The position numbers were made by a program, and so were the translations under genes. A stretch of DNA of 64,000 nucleotides from Candidatus Limnocylindrales bacterium. Lineage in GTDB: Bacteria; Desulfobacterota; Binatia; UBA1149; CAITLU01. Where the stretch lies: contig DATNBU010000024.1 in assembly GCA_035571835.1 (NCBI GenBank), positions 62,001 to 126,000 on the forward strand, read 5' to 3'. The notes under the pieces are model-generated. The model was not told the origin of the DNA. It searched no databases and saw only the letters and a program-made list of their open reading frames with translations. How positions within the stretch are numbered: the stretch's first letter is position 1; every line of letters starts with the position of its first letter. Shown in pieces: positions 54,940 to 63,678 of the stretch.

Positions 54940-56643
54940 TTACTCGATGGTCGGAACGGTCTCGGCTACCGCCTGGATGCCGGGATCGAGCAGCAGCTCG
55001 AGGCGTGCTTCGCCGAGAGCCTGCGCGATACGGGCGACGGGGTCACTCTGTGCCCGCACCTGGCCGCCGAGGTCGGCAAGCTGCGCGACCAGGCTGTCCT
55101 TCTTCGGATAATACACGAGCTGGACCTTGTCCGGATCGTGAATTCCGGCGGCGTTGGCCGCCGCATGGACGGCGTCGGCGAACGTGCCGATCTCGTCGAC
55201 GAGGCCGCGCTCGAAAGCCTGCTGCCCGGTCCACACCCGCCCGCCGCCGAAGCGATCGATATCCTCGGGCTTTTTCTTGCGTCCGGTGGCGACGCGCTCG
55301 AGGAAGAGGCGGTACGTGTCGTTGATCTGGTCGCGCACGAGCGCGAGCTCTTCGGCATCCATCGGCTTGTCGAGATCGAAGAGCCGCGAATAACGACCGC
55401 GCGACAGGGATTCGGTGTGCACGCCGACGCGCTCGAGCAGGCCGCTGACATCCGGCTTGAAAAACACGACACCGATCGAGCCGGTAAGCGTTCCGGGTGC
55501 AGCCACGATGCGGTTGGCTGCCGACGCAAGGTAGTAGCCGCCGGAAGCCGCCACGTCGCCGAGAGATGCGATGACGGGCTTTTTCTTTGCCGCATCGCGA
55601 ATCGCGAGCCAGATCTCGTCGGATGCCGCCGGCGAGCCGCCGGGGCTCGCCACGCGCAGCACGATCGCGGAGATATCGTTGTCGCGCGCAGCTTCAGCGA
55701 GCGCTTCGCTGACGGTCCGCGAGCCGGCGCTTCCGCCGCCCGGCCGGCTCTTCCCGGTCGTGATCGCACCAACCGCGTGCACGACGGCAATCGACGGGCC
55801 GTCGCCGATTCCGAGCGAGGCCGGTGTGACGCGCGTGTAGATCTCTTCCTTGACTGTTTCGGGCGGAGTGCCGCTGCCGAGCTCGGACAGCACTTCCGAC
55901 GGTGCGCGCACGGCGTTGGCGATGCCGGCATCGACGAGCTGCTGGGGCTTGGTAATCCCGCGGTTGATCGCCTTGTCGAGCTCGGCCGGAACCAGGTTGC
56001 GTGCGCTTGCGAGCGTGCGCACGAGCTGGGCGTGCACGTCGTCGAGGATCGATTCGAGCATCTCGCGGTGGGCGGGCGTCATCGACTCGCGCGAAAGCTC
56101 GTCGCCCGCGCTCTTGTATTCGCGGATCTGCTCGACCTGCATGCGGACGTCGACTTTGGGCCACACACCGCCGAGAAATACCGCCTGGGCCTGCATGCCG
56201 GTCAGCATCGGCGCCGAAGCCGGCGCGACGTACACGGCGTCGGCGGCCGACGCGATGAAGATCTCCTTGCTGGCCGGGGACAGCTCGACTTCGAGCTCGG
56301 CGATGACCCTTTTGCCGGCCGCCTTGACCAGCGACAGTGCGCTGCGGATTTCCTCGGCCTGCGCCCAGCCGGCATCGAGCGCACCGATGCGCACGATCAC
56401 GCCGGCGATGCGGCCGTCATGGCGCACCTTGCGCATCGCTTCGTCGAAGATCGCGATCGAATGCCCGCGGTCGATCAGGCGCGAAAGGAAATTTCCCGGT
56501 GGGGATTCCGAAAACGAACCTGCGACATCGACGACGAGATAACTGCCGGAAGCGATCGTCGGCCCCCGCATCCACAGCCACAGCGCCACGGCGAGGACCG
56601 CAAAGCTGGCCAAACGAACGAACAATCGGAAACGTGCGAACAT
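54940..56643 (-). CDS. sppA: signal peptide peptidase SppA (long form)
   Basis: A 567-residue inner-membrane serine protease of the double-domain 67K type that degrades released signal peptides. Start at 56643 with one membrane segment ([18 protein letters not shown]). The general base Lys is K177 in [16 protein letters not shown], and the nucleophile Ser is S367 in [13 protein letters not shown]. Both halves carry the crotonase-like repeats ([28 protein letters not shown]). It is divergent from the lipoate-ligase-like gene (56 bp). Confidence 0.93.
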   Translation of the reverse strand: MFARFRLFVRLASFAVLAVALWLWMRGPTIASGSYLVVDVAGSFSESPPGNFLSRLIDRGHSIAIFDEAMRKVRHDGRIAGVIVRIGALDAGWAQAEEIRSALSLVKAAGKRVIAELEVELSPASKEIFIASAADAVYVAPASAPMLTGMQAQAVFLGGVWPKVDVRMQVEQIREYKSAGDELSRESMTPAHREMLESILDDVHAQLVRTLASARNLVPAELDKAINRGITKPQQLVDAGIANAVRAPSEVLSELGSGTPPETVKEEIYTRVTPASLGIGDGPSIAVVHAVGAITTGKSRPGGGSAGSRTVSEALAEAARDNDISAIVLRVASPGGSPAASDEIWLAIRDAAKKKPVIASLGDVAASGGYYLASAANRIVAAPGTLTGSIGVVFFKPDVSGLLERVGVHTESLSRGRYSRLFDLDKPMDAEELALVRDQINDTYRLFLERVATGRKKKPEDIDRFGGGRVWTGQQAFERGLVDEIGTFADAVHAAANAAGIHDPDKVQLVYYPKKDSLVAQLADLGGQVRAQSDPVARIAQALGEARLELLLDPGIQAVAETVPTIE

Positions 56644-56699
56644 CGAAGCGCTTCGTGCAGCTTGGCATTTTGACCGGATAGCGCAACGGTCCGCGCGCG

Positions 56700-57743
56700 A
56701 TGCATCCTGCAAAAAAACTCGTGATCGAGCTCGGGGGCGTGGAGGATGCGCCACGGACGTTCGCACGTGATCAGCTCGCTGCGCTTCGCTCGGCCGACGA
56801 CGGTTGCGCACGCGTCCGGGTATGGCGACGTGACGAAGCCGGCATTCTGCTCGGCCGCTTCCATCGCGCCGATGCGGCCGCGTGTGCGGCGGGTTTAGTC
56901 TCGCGCCGTTTGTCGGGCGGTCGCATCGTGCCGGTCGGACCGGGTACTGCGTGCGTGACGCTCGTCGTGCCGGTCGTCGACTGGCTCGATCCGACCAGCG
57001 CGTCGCTTCGGCCCGACCAGATCCTGAACCGTGCGCTGCGTCCGCTGCTTTCGATGCTGCGCGACCGCGGCGTCGATGCGTTCTATGGCGGGCGTGATCT
57101 GATCACCGTGAATGGGCGCACGGTCGCGCACGCATCGTTTACGGTCATGCGCGACGGCATCGGCATCATCGAGATGCACATGGCCGACCGGGCTACGTTT
57201 CGCGACCTTGCCGCTTTGCTCGACCGTTGTGATCCGGCCGGTGTGGCCGGAGTAGACCGCGACGGCTTCGCGACGGCGACGTCCGTCGCCGAGCTGCTCG
57301 GCGCGAACGCATCCGCATGGACCGACGACGGATGGGCGCAGGCATTCGCCGGATTCGCCGCCACGAGCTTCTCGTGCGAAGTCGCGACCGCGGCCGATTC
57401 GGACGCTGACGTGACGATGGCCGATGTCGACGCCGCGCACGGGTTTTTCCAGAGCCCCGGGCCTGTCGCCGTCGATCGGCGGACGGCCGCGGAGGTCGCG
57501 ATGCTCGGCGTCGTCGAGTGCGCCGGAAGCCTTCGCGGTGACCGCCTGACCGCGCTCGAGATCACCGGCGATCTGATCGCGCCGTTTCACACGCTCGACG
57601 ACATTGCCGCCGAATGCGAAGGCGAGCCGCTTCGGCCGGCATCCATTCGAAAGGCACTCGCGCGTGCGCTCGCGAGGCCGCGAAGCTTCGTGCTCGGGAT
57701 CCGGGAGCTCGACCAGCTCGTGCTTCGTCTCGCGTCCGGCTAG
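56700..57743 (+). CDS. lipoate/biotin protein ligase-like protein, catalytic Lys missing
   Basis: A 347-residue protein of the LplA/LipB/BirA fold. The RR.SGG motif is present (VSRRLSGGRIVPVGPGTACV, residues 68-84), and the core continues GGRDLITVNGRTVAHASF. In LplA-type enzymes the invariant Lys lies in KISGxA; here the aligned position is Thr141 (GRTVAHAS). An extra C-terminal domain follows from ~250. It may be an acyl-carrier-like, octanoyl-transfer or non-catalytic relative. No lipoylated complex genes are adjacent. Confidence 0.72.
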   Translation: MHPAKKLVIELGGVEDAPRTFARDQLAALRSADDGCARVRVWRRDEAGILLGRFHRADAAACAAGLVSRRLSGGRIVPVGPGTACVTLVVPVVDWLDPTSASLRPDQILNRALRPLLSMLRDRGVDAFYGGRDLITVNGRTVAHASFTVMRDGIGIIEMHMADRATFRDLAALLDRCDPAGVAGVDRDGFATATSVAELLGANASAWTDDGWAQAFAGFAATSFSCEVATAADSDADVTMADVDAAHGFFQSPGPVAVDRRTAAEVAMLGVVECAGSLRGDRLTALEITGDLIAPFHTLDDIAAECEGEPLRPASIRKALARALARPRSFVLGIRELDQLVLRLASG

Positions 57744-57960
57744 TGCGAATGGCCTCCGGCTGATGCGAATCGACGGACAAGTCTGCCGCGACAATCGGCG
57801 GTGGCATCACCGTTGACTCCCGCCGATGACACTTTGGGATCATGGAGCGGACGGCTCCCTGCGTATTGCCTGATGGCGCTGTGCATGGCATTCCTCCCGC
57901 CAATCGCGAAATTGGAGCTCATCAGGATGAGCCCCATCGTCGTCAAGGATGCGGAACGCC

Positions 57961-58203
57961 ATGAGCGAAGAGCAAGCCAGGAAAGACAACCTTCTCGATC
58001 AGATCGCCGACGTGCACGAGCACTTCATCGACCTGATGAACCAGCGTCTGCCCGAGATCGGTGAGCGCGAGCTCGAGCTCTACTTCGGCGTGCTCGGCAA
58101 GCTGGTCGCCAAGCTCGAAGAGCGTGACAAACCGCTTCGGGCCGCAGCCCAGGAAGTCTTCGCGGACGTGGCGTCGATGGTCATGACCGAGCTCGCGCGA
58201 TGA
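57961..58203 (+). CDS. small helical protein
   Basis: An 80-residue predicted all-helical acidic protein (NLLDQIADVHEHFIDLMNQR, ELELYFGVLGKLVAKLEERD). ATG 57961 is preferred over 57949. Its stop overlaps the start of the SnoaL-like gene (ATGA at 58200-58203), which supports it as real. No family recognised. The 216-bp gap before it holds a hairpin GCTCATC/GATGAGC (57917-57932) and no clear gene. Confidence 0.65.
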   Translation: MSEEQARKDNLLDQIADVHEHFIDLMNQRLPEIGERELELYFGVLGKLVAKLEERDKPLRAAAQEVFADVASMVMTELAR

Positions 58204-58625
58204 CCGGTGCCGAGCTCGAAGCGCACACCAGGAAAATCAACGACGAAACCTACGCGGCCTGGAACGCCCACGACCCGGATCGCGTGGCGGCGGTGTTCGC
58301 GGTGAACGCGGTGCTGCGCGAAGCGGGATCGGGCGTCGAGCACGGCGGCCGGGCAGCGATTCGCGAGCGCGCGGTGCTGCTGCTCACCGCGTTCCCCGAT
58401 TTTCGGCTGGAGAAAGTCGTGCTGCTGGTCGACGGACGTCGTCATGCCGACCGGTGGATCATGACGGGCACGCACGATGGTGAGCTGTTCGGCATCCCGG
58501 CGACCGGAAAGAAGATCCAGCTCGAGGGATCGACGTTCACGACACTCGACGACGACGGGCTGGTGATCGAGGACGTGCAGTACACCGACAACGCATCACT
58601 CGCCGTGCAGCTCGGCCTCGGCTAG
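58200..58625 (+). CDS. SnoaL-like NTF2-fold protein
   Basis: A 141-residue protein of the SnoaL/NTF2 fold: the long first helix (KINDETYAAWNAHDPDRVAAVF), then RAVLLLTAFPDFRLEKVVLLVDG, WIMTGTHDGELFGIPATGKK and FTTLDDDGLVIEDVQYTDN. Members are polyketide cyclases, dehydratases or ester-binding proteins; the exact role here is unknown. Overlaps the small helical gene by 4 bp. Confidence 0.85.
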   Translation: MTGAELEAHTRKINDETYAAWNAHDPDRVAAVFAVNAVLREAGSGVEHGGRAAIRERAVLLLTAFPDFRLEKVVLLVDGRRHADRWIMTGTHDGELFGIPATGKKIQLEGSTFTTLDDDGLVIEDVQYTDNASLAVQLGLG

Positions 58626-58801
58626 CCGAAACAGCCGCGTCGCACCTCGCCGTCGCCTGTCTGATTCGTATCGCTACCGTGGTTTCGGTCCCGAGCAGAC
58701 GGTCATCGGTATGTTCGGCGACCCGAACGCCCGAGGAAGTCGCGTGCGCCTTCGCTACCAGGACCGTTTCACATCGGCAAGATCCGCACTGCGACGACCT
58801 C

Positions 58802-60055
58802 TCACGGTGCAACCTCCATCCCTCGACATTCCCCGCGGAATGTTCGCGCATCGGCGAGATTGCCGCGCCTCGCATCCATGAAGGCACGGCCGAAGTCGAG
58901 GTCCGCCTGATACTGGTTGTGCGCCGTGCAGCGCAGCTCGATATTCTCCGGCGTAGGAGGTCCGCCCATCGCGAACGGAGCTCTGTGGTGGAACTCGATG
59001 TTGCTGGACTCGCGGCAGCGACGTCCTCGGCGGTCTACGTAGCAGCAGCGTCCTGAATCGCGTCGCCATACCTCGCGCCGCACGGCCGCCGGGATAGTCC
59101 GGGATCGCTGTCCTCGCTGCGAAGCCGCCGTATCGATCACGGGCATTGTGGCGGGTCGATCGGTGCACTCCGCGTTCGTCGACGTGGTTGGCTTCGGTCG
59201 ATCGGTGCAGCCTGCCCTGCGCGCGAGTGTCCGGACGAGCAGCACGTCGATCGCACGACTGATGATCGCAGCCGGGTCGGGACCGGTCGCCGACCGGCCG
59301 AGCAGATCCTGCAGCGACCGAAGCTTGTCGTGCGTTTCTTCGTCTACGGTAATCTCGATCTTGTAGCGGCGCGGGCTGAGCGGAACGATCGGCTTCGTCG
59401 CGGTTGCCGGCTGCGCTGACCGTAGGGCCATTGCGACTCCGACGACCTCGGGGTCCGGCCGATTACTCGAGCAGCCGGCGGACTCGCGGTCTGCCCAAGT
59501 GCGCGGATCGCTCGCATCGCCAGCCTGATGGCGAACCGGCGAACACCCATCGGCCAACGTTGGCGCTGCCACCACCGGCCCGTTGCTCGCCGCGTTCGCA
59601 CCGCGACGCCCGGGCATCGCCCGAACACGCGACGCCACATCCGCTCGCGGCGCCAGTTCCGCAACCAGCCGCTCTACCTCGCGCGAGCTCTTGTGCTTGG
59701 CGCGCTCGAGCACTCGCAGGTGGTTCTCGGTGGTCAGATGCCTGGCCAGCAGATGGATCGCGCTGAGATGGATCTCGCCGCGTGCGACCAGATCCAGGAC
59801 GACCGGAAAGTGGCGCGCCGTGCGCGCAGCCCAGATCCGCTTGGCGGTTACCTGCTCTGACATGTGGAAGCGCTCCATGCAGAAAATGAACATGGAGGAG
59901 CAGGCATGGCTGGCCCAGAGCTTGCGCTCGTCGATCTCGGCGATCGCGACGAGAAGCGCCGCGGTCGTACGACGGTCGCGTGCGACCAGGCACTCGAAGT
60001 GATCGAGCAGTTCCTGTTCGGAGAGATTTGCAACACTGTCGAAGGATGTCGTCAT
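58802..60055 (-). CDS. HNH endonuclease with helical DUF222-like N-terminal domain (copy 2)
   Basis: A 417-residue protein closely similar to the one at 14557-15801. Differences cluster in the middle linker (residues ~150-210). Catalytic motifs are kept: EFHHRAPFAMGG, ENIELRC, AHNQYQADLDFG. The C-terminus reads TFRGECRGMEVAP because the palindrome has one changed base (CCCCGCGG). Both copies look intact, suggesting selection or recent spread. Confidence 0.85.
   Translation of the reverse strand: MTTSFDSVANLSEQELLDHFECLVARDRRTTAALLVAIAEIDERKLWASHACSSMFIFCMERFHMSEQVTAKRIWAARTARHFPVVLDLVARGEIHLSAIHLLARHLTTENHLRVLERAKHKSSREVERLVAELAPRADVASRVRAMPGRRGANAASNGPVVAAPTLADGCSPVRHQAGDASDPRTWADRESAGCSSNRPDPEVVGVAMALRSAQPATATKPIVPLSPRRYKIEITVDEETHDKLRSLQDLLGRSATGPDPAAIISRAIDVLLVRTLARRAGCTDRPKPTTSTNAECTDRPATMPVIDTAASQRGQRSRTIPAAVRREVWRRDSGRCCYVDRRGRRCRESSNIEFHHRAPFAMGGPPTPENIELRCTAHNQYQADLDFGRAFMDARRGNLADARTFRGECRGMEVAP
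58826..58843. repeat. boundary palindrome, cassette 2 left
   Basis: ACATTCCCCGCGGAATGT, one asymmetric base pair compared with the perfect form at 14581. Lies inside the 3' end of the HNH gene. Confidence 0.8.
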
Positions 60056-60059
60056 GACG

Positions 60060-60076
60060 ACCCTTGTAACACGGGT
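60060..60076. promoter_or_regulatory. dyad before HNH gene, copy 2
   Basis: ACCCTTGTAACACGGGT, identical to 15806-15822 and at the same distance from the start codon. The rest of the leader up to 60356 matches copy 1 in blocks; no gene is seen in it. Confidence 0.45.
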
Positions 60077-60356
60077 TTTTCAGGCGTCGTTCTCCGTAAG
60101 GATGCGACCGCCATCAGGCATGCGCCTTTCGCGAAAATGCGCGAGATCTGAGCGGCGCAACGCGCGAAGTCGGCGAAAAAAGTCGTGCGCCCTGTTTTGC
60201 GTCGTTATAGGCGACCTGAAGCGGCGAAAAATCGCGTCAAACGAAATCGACATCGCGACGACGCTTCAATAACAAAAGTGGCATAGCCGGCCGCGATCCG
60301 CGCCCGCCGCCACGCGTGCGCGTCCGACGAAACCTGGCGGAACCGCCGCCATCGCC

Positions 60357-60376
60357 AACATTCCCCGGGGAATGTT
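60357..60376. repeat. boundary palindrome, cassette 2 right
   Basis: Perfect AACATTCCCCGGGGAATGTT, preceded by CATCGCC as in copy 1. Confidence 0.88.
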
Positions 60377-60444
60377 CGACTGAACCCGTTTGATCAAAAA
60401 CCCCGAGCAGGGGACCTCGCACGAAATCCCGAAGACCCCAAAAT

Positions 60445-60483
60445 GGGACAGGTACATCTACACAACGCGTATGTACCTGTCCC
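60445..60483. terminator. REP-like hairpin/terminator (GGGACAGGTACAT)
   Basis: A 13-bp perfect stem GGGACAGGTACAT/ATGTACCTGTCCC with T5 on the plus side. It lies 6 bp beyond the stop of the minus-strand membrane gene, so it can serve as its terminator. Its GGGACAG ends match the hairpins at 27947 and 34263. Confidence 0.7.
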
Positions 60484-60489
60484 TTTTTC

Positions 60490-61122
60490 TCAACGACCTT
60501 CCACCCAGCGTCCGGCAAGCGTCACGAGGACGTAGACCGCCAGCGTGCTCATGACCATCGCCGTCACCGACTGCGGAATCGGACCAAACGTGGTCGCCGT
60601 CTGAAGGACGACGAGCACGATGCCGAGGCGGAAGCAGCGCGTGCGTGCCTTCGCGCCGGCGAGCGACGTCATCACAAGCTGCACGCTGCCGACGACGAGC
60701 ACGACTTCGAGAAGCCATGCCGCGACCGGATGATTCCAGAGGGCGAGGCCGAGTTTCGTCGTGCCGCCCGCGATGGTCAGGTCAGGTCGATGCACGACGA
60801 GATCGAGAAACCAGTGCGACAGCGTGACTGCCGCTACTGCAGCGGCTTCGCGTGTTGCGAGCCCGAGCCACCGGCGCGCACCGGCAAACGCCACTGCCGA
60901 CCAGACGACGGATCCGGCCAGGCTGTGCGTCCACGGCATGTCGTAGAGATCGAGCGGATTGGAGAGCAGCGAATGATCGAGCCGCGCGTGCTCGACGCCG
61001 GCAAGGATCGCGAGCACCCACAGCACGTCGACGAATTGTGCCGCCAGCAGCAGGAGCCACAGCGGCGCACGAGGCGCCGCGCGCTTTGCGACGAATGCAG
61101 ACGTGTAATGGCCGGCAAACAT
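60490..61122 (-). CDS. multi-pass membrane protein (YdjM-like)
   Basis: About 210 residues starting at ATG 61122. The start FAGHYTSAFVAKRAAPRAPL, followed by a string of hydrophobic helices (LWLLLLAAQFVDVLWVLAIL, WTHSLAGSVVWSAVAFAG) and HWFLDLVVHRPDLTIAG, fits a membrane permease or metal-dependent-hydrolase-like family common in Acidobacteria and relatives. The conserved His residues (GHY, TH, HW, HRPD) may bind metal. Function not established. Confidence 0.7.
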   Translation of the reverse strand: MFAGHYTSAFVAKRAAPRAPLWLLLLAAQFVDVLWVLAILAGVEHARLDHSLLSNPLDLYDMPWTHSLAGSVVWSAVAFAGARRWLGLATREAAAVAAVTLSHWFLDLVVHRPDLTIAGGTTKLGLALWNHPVAAWLLEVVLVVGSVQLVMTSLAGAKARTRCFRLGIVLVVLQTATTFGPIPQSVTAMVMSTLAVYVLVTLAGRWVEGR

Positions 61123-61189
61123 GGCGCCCCCATACGCTGCGATGACCCGATGCGATGCAAGCGCGGACGGAGAGCATGCGAGATGCGGC

Positions 61190-61249
61190 GAAGTGGGGAC
61201 TTGCCAGATGTGGCGAAGCGGGGACCTGCCAGATGCGGCGCCTCCGTAT
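61190..61249. repeat. 25-bp tandem repeat
   Basis: Two and a half copies of a 25-bp unit starting AGATG(C/T)GGCGAAG at 61190, 61215 and 61240, between murJ and the membrane gene. Confidence 0.8.
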
Positions 61250-61265
61250 CGCCACCCGCGAAACG

Positions 61266-62873
61266 TCAGCGCCGCAGGGCCATCCGCCGGATGCGTGCGA
61301 GCATCGCAGTGGCGTCGCCGATGCCTGCCGCCGACGTGATGGCGAGATACGTCACTCCGTACGGAACGAGCACCGCGACGGCGAGCACGATCGGAGGAAG
61401 CCCAAGCGCGAAGCGCTCGATCAAAAGCCCGGCCAGCGCAGCAACCGCAGCCGAGCCCCACAGCGTGAGCAGGCGTTCGCGTGCAAGCCCGGTGCGTCCG
61501 ATGCGCTTGTTGAGCGTGTGGCGAAGCAGCGAGAACTCGACCCAGCCGGCCGTACCCGATGCTGCGGTCAGGAACGCAACTCCCCATTTCGGATCGACAC
61601 CGACGATCCCGGGAAGATGAAGCGACGCGAACCATCCGAGCGTGGTTCCGACGAGCACGCGCGTCGCGGCATAGCGAAGCGGCGTGCCAGTGTCGTGAAG
61701 CGCGTAGTAGACCGACGAGTAAAGCCGCCCGAGCGTGGAGGCGAGCAGCCCGATCGACGATCCGGCGAGAATCCCCCAGACCCAGACCGCATCGTTGGCG
61801 CCGAAACGTCCGGTCTGGAACAGCGCGGCTGCAATCACGCGCCCGAGCGCGACGAACGCCATCGCCGACGGGACGATGAAGAACGCGACACGACCGAGGC
61901 CCGCGTCGAGCCGCGCGCGCAGCAGCCGTGCGACTTCGTCGTGATCCCCGATCACGCGCGACATCGCCGGCAGCTCGGCTGCAGAGACGGACATTCCGAA
62001 CAGGCTGACCGGAAGCGTGTAGAGCGTCTGCGCATTGGCGAGTGCGGTGACCGCGCCGGCGGGCAGGAAGCTCGCGATCACCGAGTCGACGTATGCGCTG
62101 ATCTGCACGACGCCGCGCCCGACGAATACCGGGCCGAACGTGCGCACCACCGTGCGAGTCCCCGGCGAGCCGACTCCGAGCGACGGCCGCACGCCGCGCA
62201 CCAGGCGCCGCACGACCGGAAGCTGCACGAGCAGCTGCAGCGCCGCTCCGGCGACCGATGCCCACGCCAGCGCGACCGCAAGGTCGGGCGTACGGATGTA
62301 CGTGCCGAAGTAGAGCATCGCGGCGATCATCGCCGCGCTCCAGACTACCGGCGCCGTGTACGAGAGAAGAAAGCGGCGGTGGCTGTTGAGGATCCCGAGG
62401 CACCACGCGGACAGCACGAGAAGGCCCGTGCCGGGGAAGATGATGCGCACCATCCGCAGCGTCAGCTCGCGCTTCTCGCCTTCGAAGCCCGGTGCGATCA
62501 GATCGACGAGCCGCGGCGTGAACGTGATGCCGGCGAGCACGAGCAGGCTCGTGACGAGTGCGAGCAGCGTCGCGACCGCGCCGGCGACGCGTCGCGCCTC
62601 GGCCTCTTCTCCCCTGGCGAGAAGCTTCGAGTAGACCGGGATGAACGACGCCGACAAGACGCCTTCGCCGAAAAGGTTCTGCAGGAAGTTCGGAATGCGG
62701 AATGCGGCGTTGAATGCGTCGCCGGGGTCCGACTGGCCGAAATAGTGCGCGAACACTCTCTGGCGGACGAGCCCCGCCACGCGCGACAGCAGGATGCCGG
62801 TTGCCACCAGCACCGCGTGGGCCGCCGTGCCGGCACGCTCGCGGCGTTCTGTTTCTGCGGCCGATTCGCTCAT
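61266..62873 (-). CDS. murJ: lipid II flippase MurJ
   Basis: A 535-residue MOP-family membrane protein with about 14 helices that flips lipid II for wall synthesis. Seen: LSRVAGLVRQRVFAHYFGQS, DAFNAAFRIPNFLQNLFGEG and VLSASFIPVYSKLLARGEEA, as in MurJ/MviN. The true start is 62873, overlapping the upstream gene stop (ATGA at 62870-62873). The longer open frame to 63959 is not coding. Confidence 0.93.
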   Translation of the reverse strand: MSESAAETERRERAGTAAHAVLVATGILLSRVAGLVRQRVFAHYFGQSDPGDAFNAAFRIPNFLQNLFGEGVLSASFIPVYSKLLARGEEAEARRVAGAVATLLALVTSLLVLAGITFTPRLVDLIAPGFEGEKRELTLRMVRIIFPGTGLLVLSAWCLGILNSHRRFLLSYTAPVVWSAAMIAAMLYFGTYIRTPDLAVALAWASVAGAALQLLVQLPVVRRLVRGVRPSLGVGSPGTRTVVRTFGPVFVGRGVVQISAYVDSVIASFLPAGAVTALANAQTLYTLPVSLFGMSVSAAELPAMSRVIGDHDEVARLLRARLDAGLGRVAFFIVPSAMAFVALGRVIAAALFQTGRFGANDAVWVWGILAGSSIGLLASTLGRLYSSVYYALHDTGTPLRYAATRVLVGTTLGWFASLHLPGIVGVDPKWGVAFLTAASGTAGWVEFSLLRHTLNKRIGRTGLARERLLTLWGSAAVAALAGLLIERFALGLPPIVLAVAVLVPYGVTYLAITSAAGIGDATAMLARIRRMALRR

Positions 62874-63610
62874 GCCGGATCGGCCGGCTCGAGCCCGAGA
62901 AGAATCCTGCCGACCGCAAGCATCCACAGCAGAAGCACGAAATTGGCGGGCATGTTGATCATCATCGTCGCGTCGGAGAAGCCGGTGTACGCCATGACGA
63001 CGCCGGCGCACGCCGTCGTGAATCCGCCGAAGACCGCGAGCCAGCCGATCCACGGCGCGAAACGCGAGTCGGCGTGCATCGCGACCCCGTAGATCGCGGT
63101 GGTCGAGCCGAGCACGATGCTGAGCATCGCGGCAAGGCCGACTTCGATCTGGCGCACGGCGAACGCCGCGGCGAACAGCGGAAAAACCGACGGCTCCGAA
63201 GCTCCGGCCCATGCGTCGACCATGCGCTTGAGCGCAATGCCGTCGACGGCCTGAAGTGCCGCCGCGAGCGCGATCCCTGCAGTCGCACCCGCGGCACCGA
63301 TGCGTGCCCACCAGGCGCCGCGACCCTCGGCAAGTACGCGCTCGAGGACGAGGAGCGCGCCGCTCATCAGCAGCACGCCGGCAAGCTGCATCAGATGACT
63401 CGCAACCCACACGCGATCGGCGGCGTATTCGGTGAACGCGTCGATTGCATCGTTCGGATCGGCCTGCATCGGATGCAGCCAGGTGCCTGTGGCGAGCAGC
63501 ACGACGCCGGCGACGGCAGCAATTCCGCCGCCGGTGGTTGCTCTCCGGTCCATCAGGGTCGCGCGTCGCTCCATCAGGTTCGCTGGTCGCTCCATCAGGT
63601 TCGCTCGCAC
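62870..63610 (-). CDS. multi-pass membrane protein with N-terminal repeat
   Basis: A protein of up to 246 residues with about six hydrophobic segments (GIAAVAGVVLLATGTWL, HLMQLAGVLLMSGALLVLE, FVLLLWMLAVGRILLGL). Unrecognised family. The N-terminus is three 7-residue repeats (ANLMERP, ANLMERR, ATLMDRR) coded by a 21-bp tandem array that supplies several in-frame ATGs, so the real start is uncertain. It is co-transcribed with murJ. Confidence 0.7.
   Translation of the reverse strand: MRANLMERPANLMERRATLMDRRATTGGGIAAVAGVVLLATGTWLHPMQADPNDAIDAFTEYAADRVWVASHLMQLAGVLLMSGALLVLERVLAEGRGAWWARIGAAGATAGIALAAALQAVDGIALKRMVDAWAGASEPSVFPLFAAAFAVRQIEVGLAAMLSIVLGSTTAIYGVAMHADSRFAPWIGWLAVFGGFTTACAGVVMAYTGFSDATMMINMPANFVLLLWMLAVGRILLGLEPADPA
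63547..63609. repeat. 21-bp tandem repeat at gene start
   Basis: Three 21-bp units (63547, 63568, 63589), each containing TCCATCAGG. They encode in-frame heptapeptides at the start of the membrane protein gene. Confidence 0.85.
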
Positions 63611-63678
63611 GGTCGCAGGCGTGCCTGCGCGCAGGATTGTCCAGAGGGCTGCATGATTCCTTCGGCGAGGGCCGGGGC

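Larger units (their letters stand above)
58802..60380 (-). mobile_element. HNH cassette copy 2, bounded by palindromes
   Basis: Same layout as the cassette at 14557-16205: HNH gene, conserved dyad and leader, and palindromes near both ends (58826-58843, 60357-60376). It lacks the 30-bp tandem repeat of copy 1, which explains its shorter leader. Right flank: GTTCG then unrelated sequence. Confidence 0.6.
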
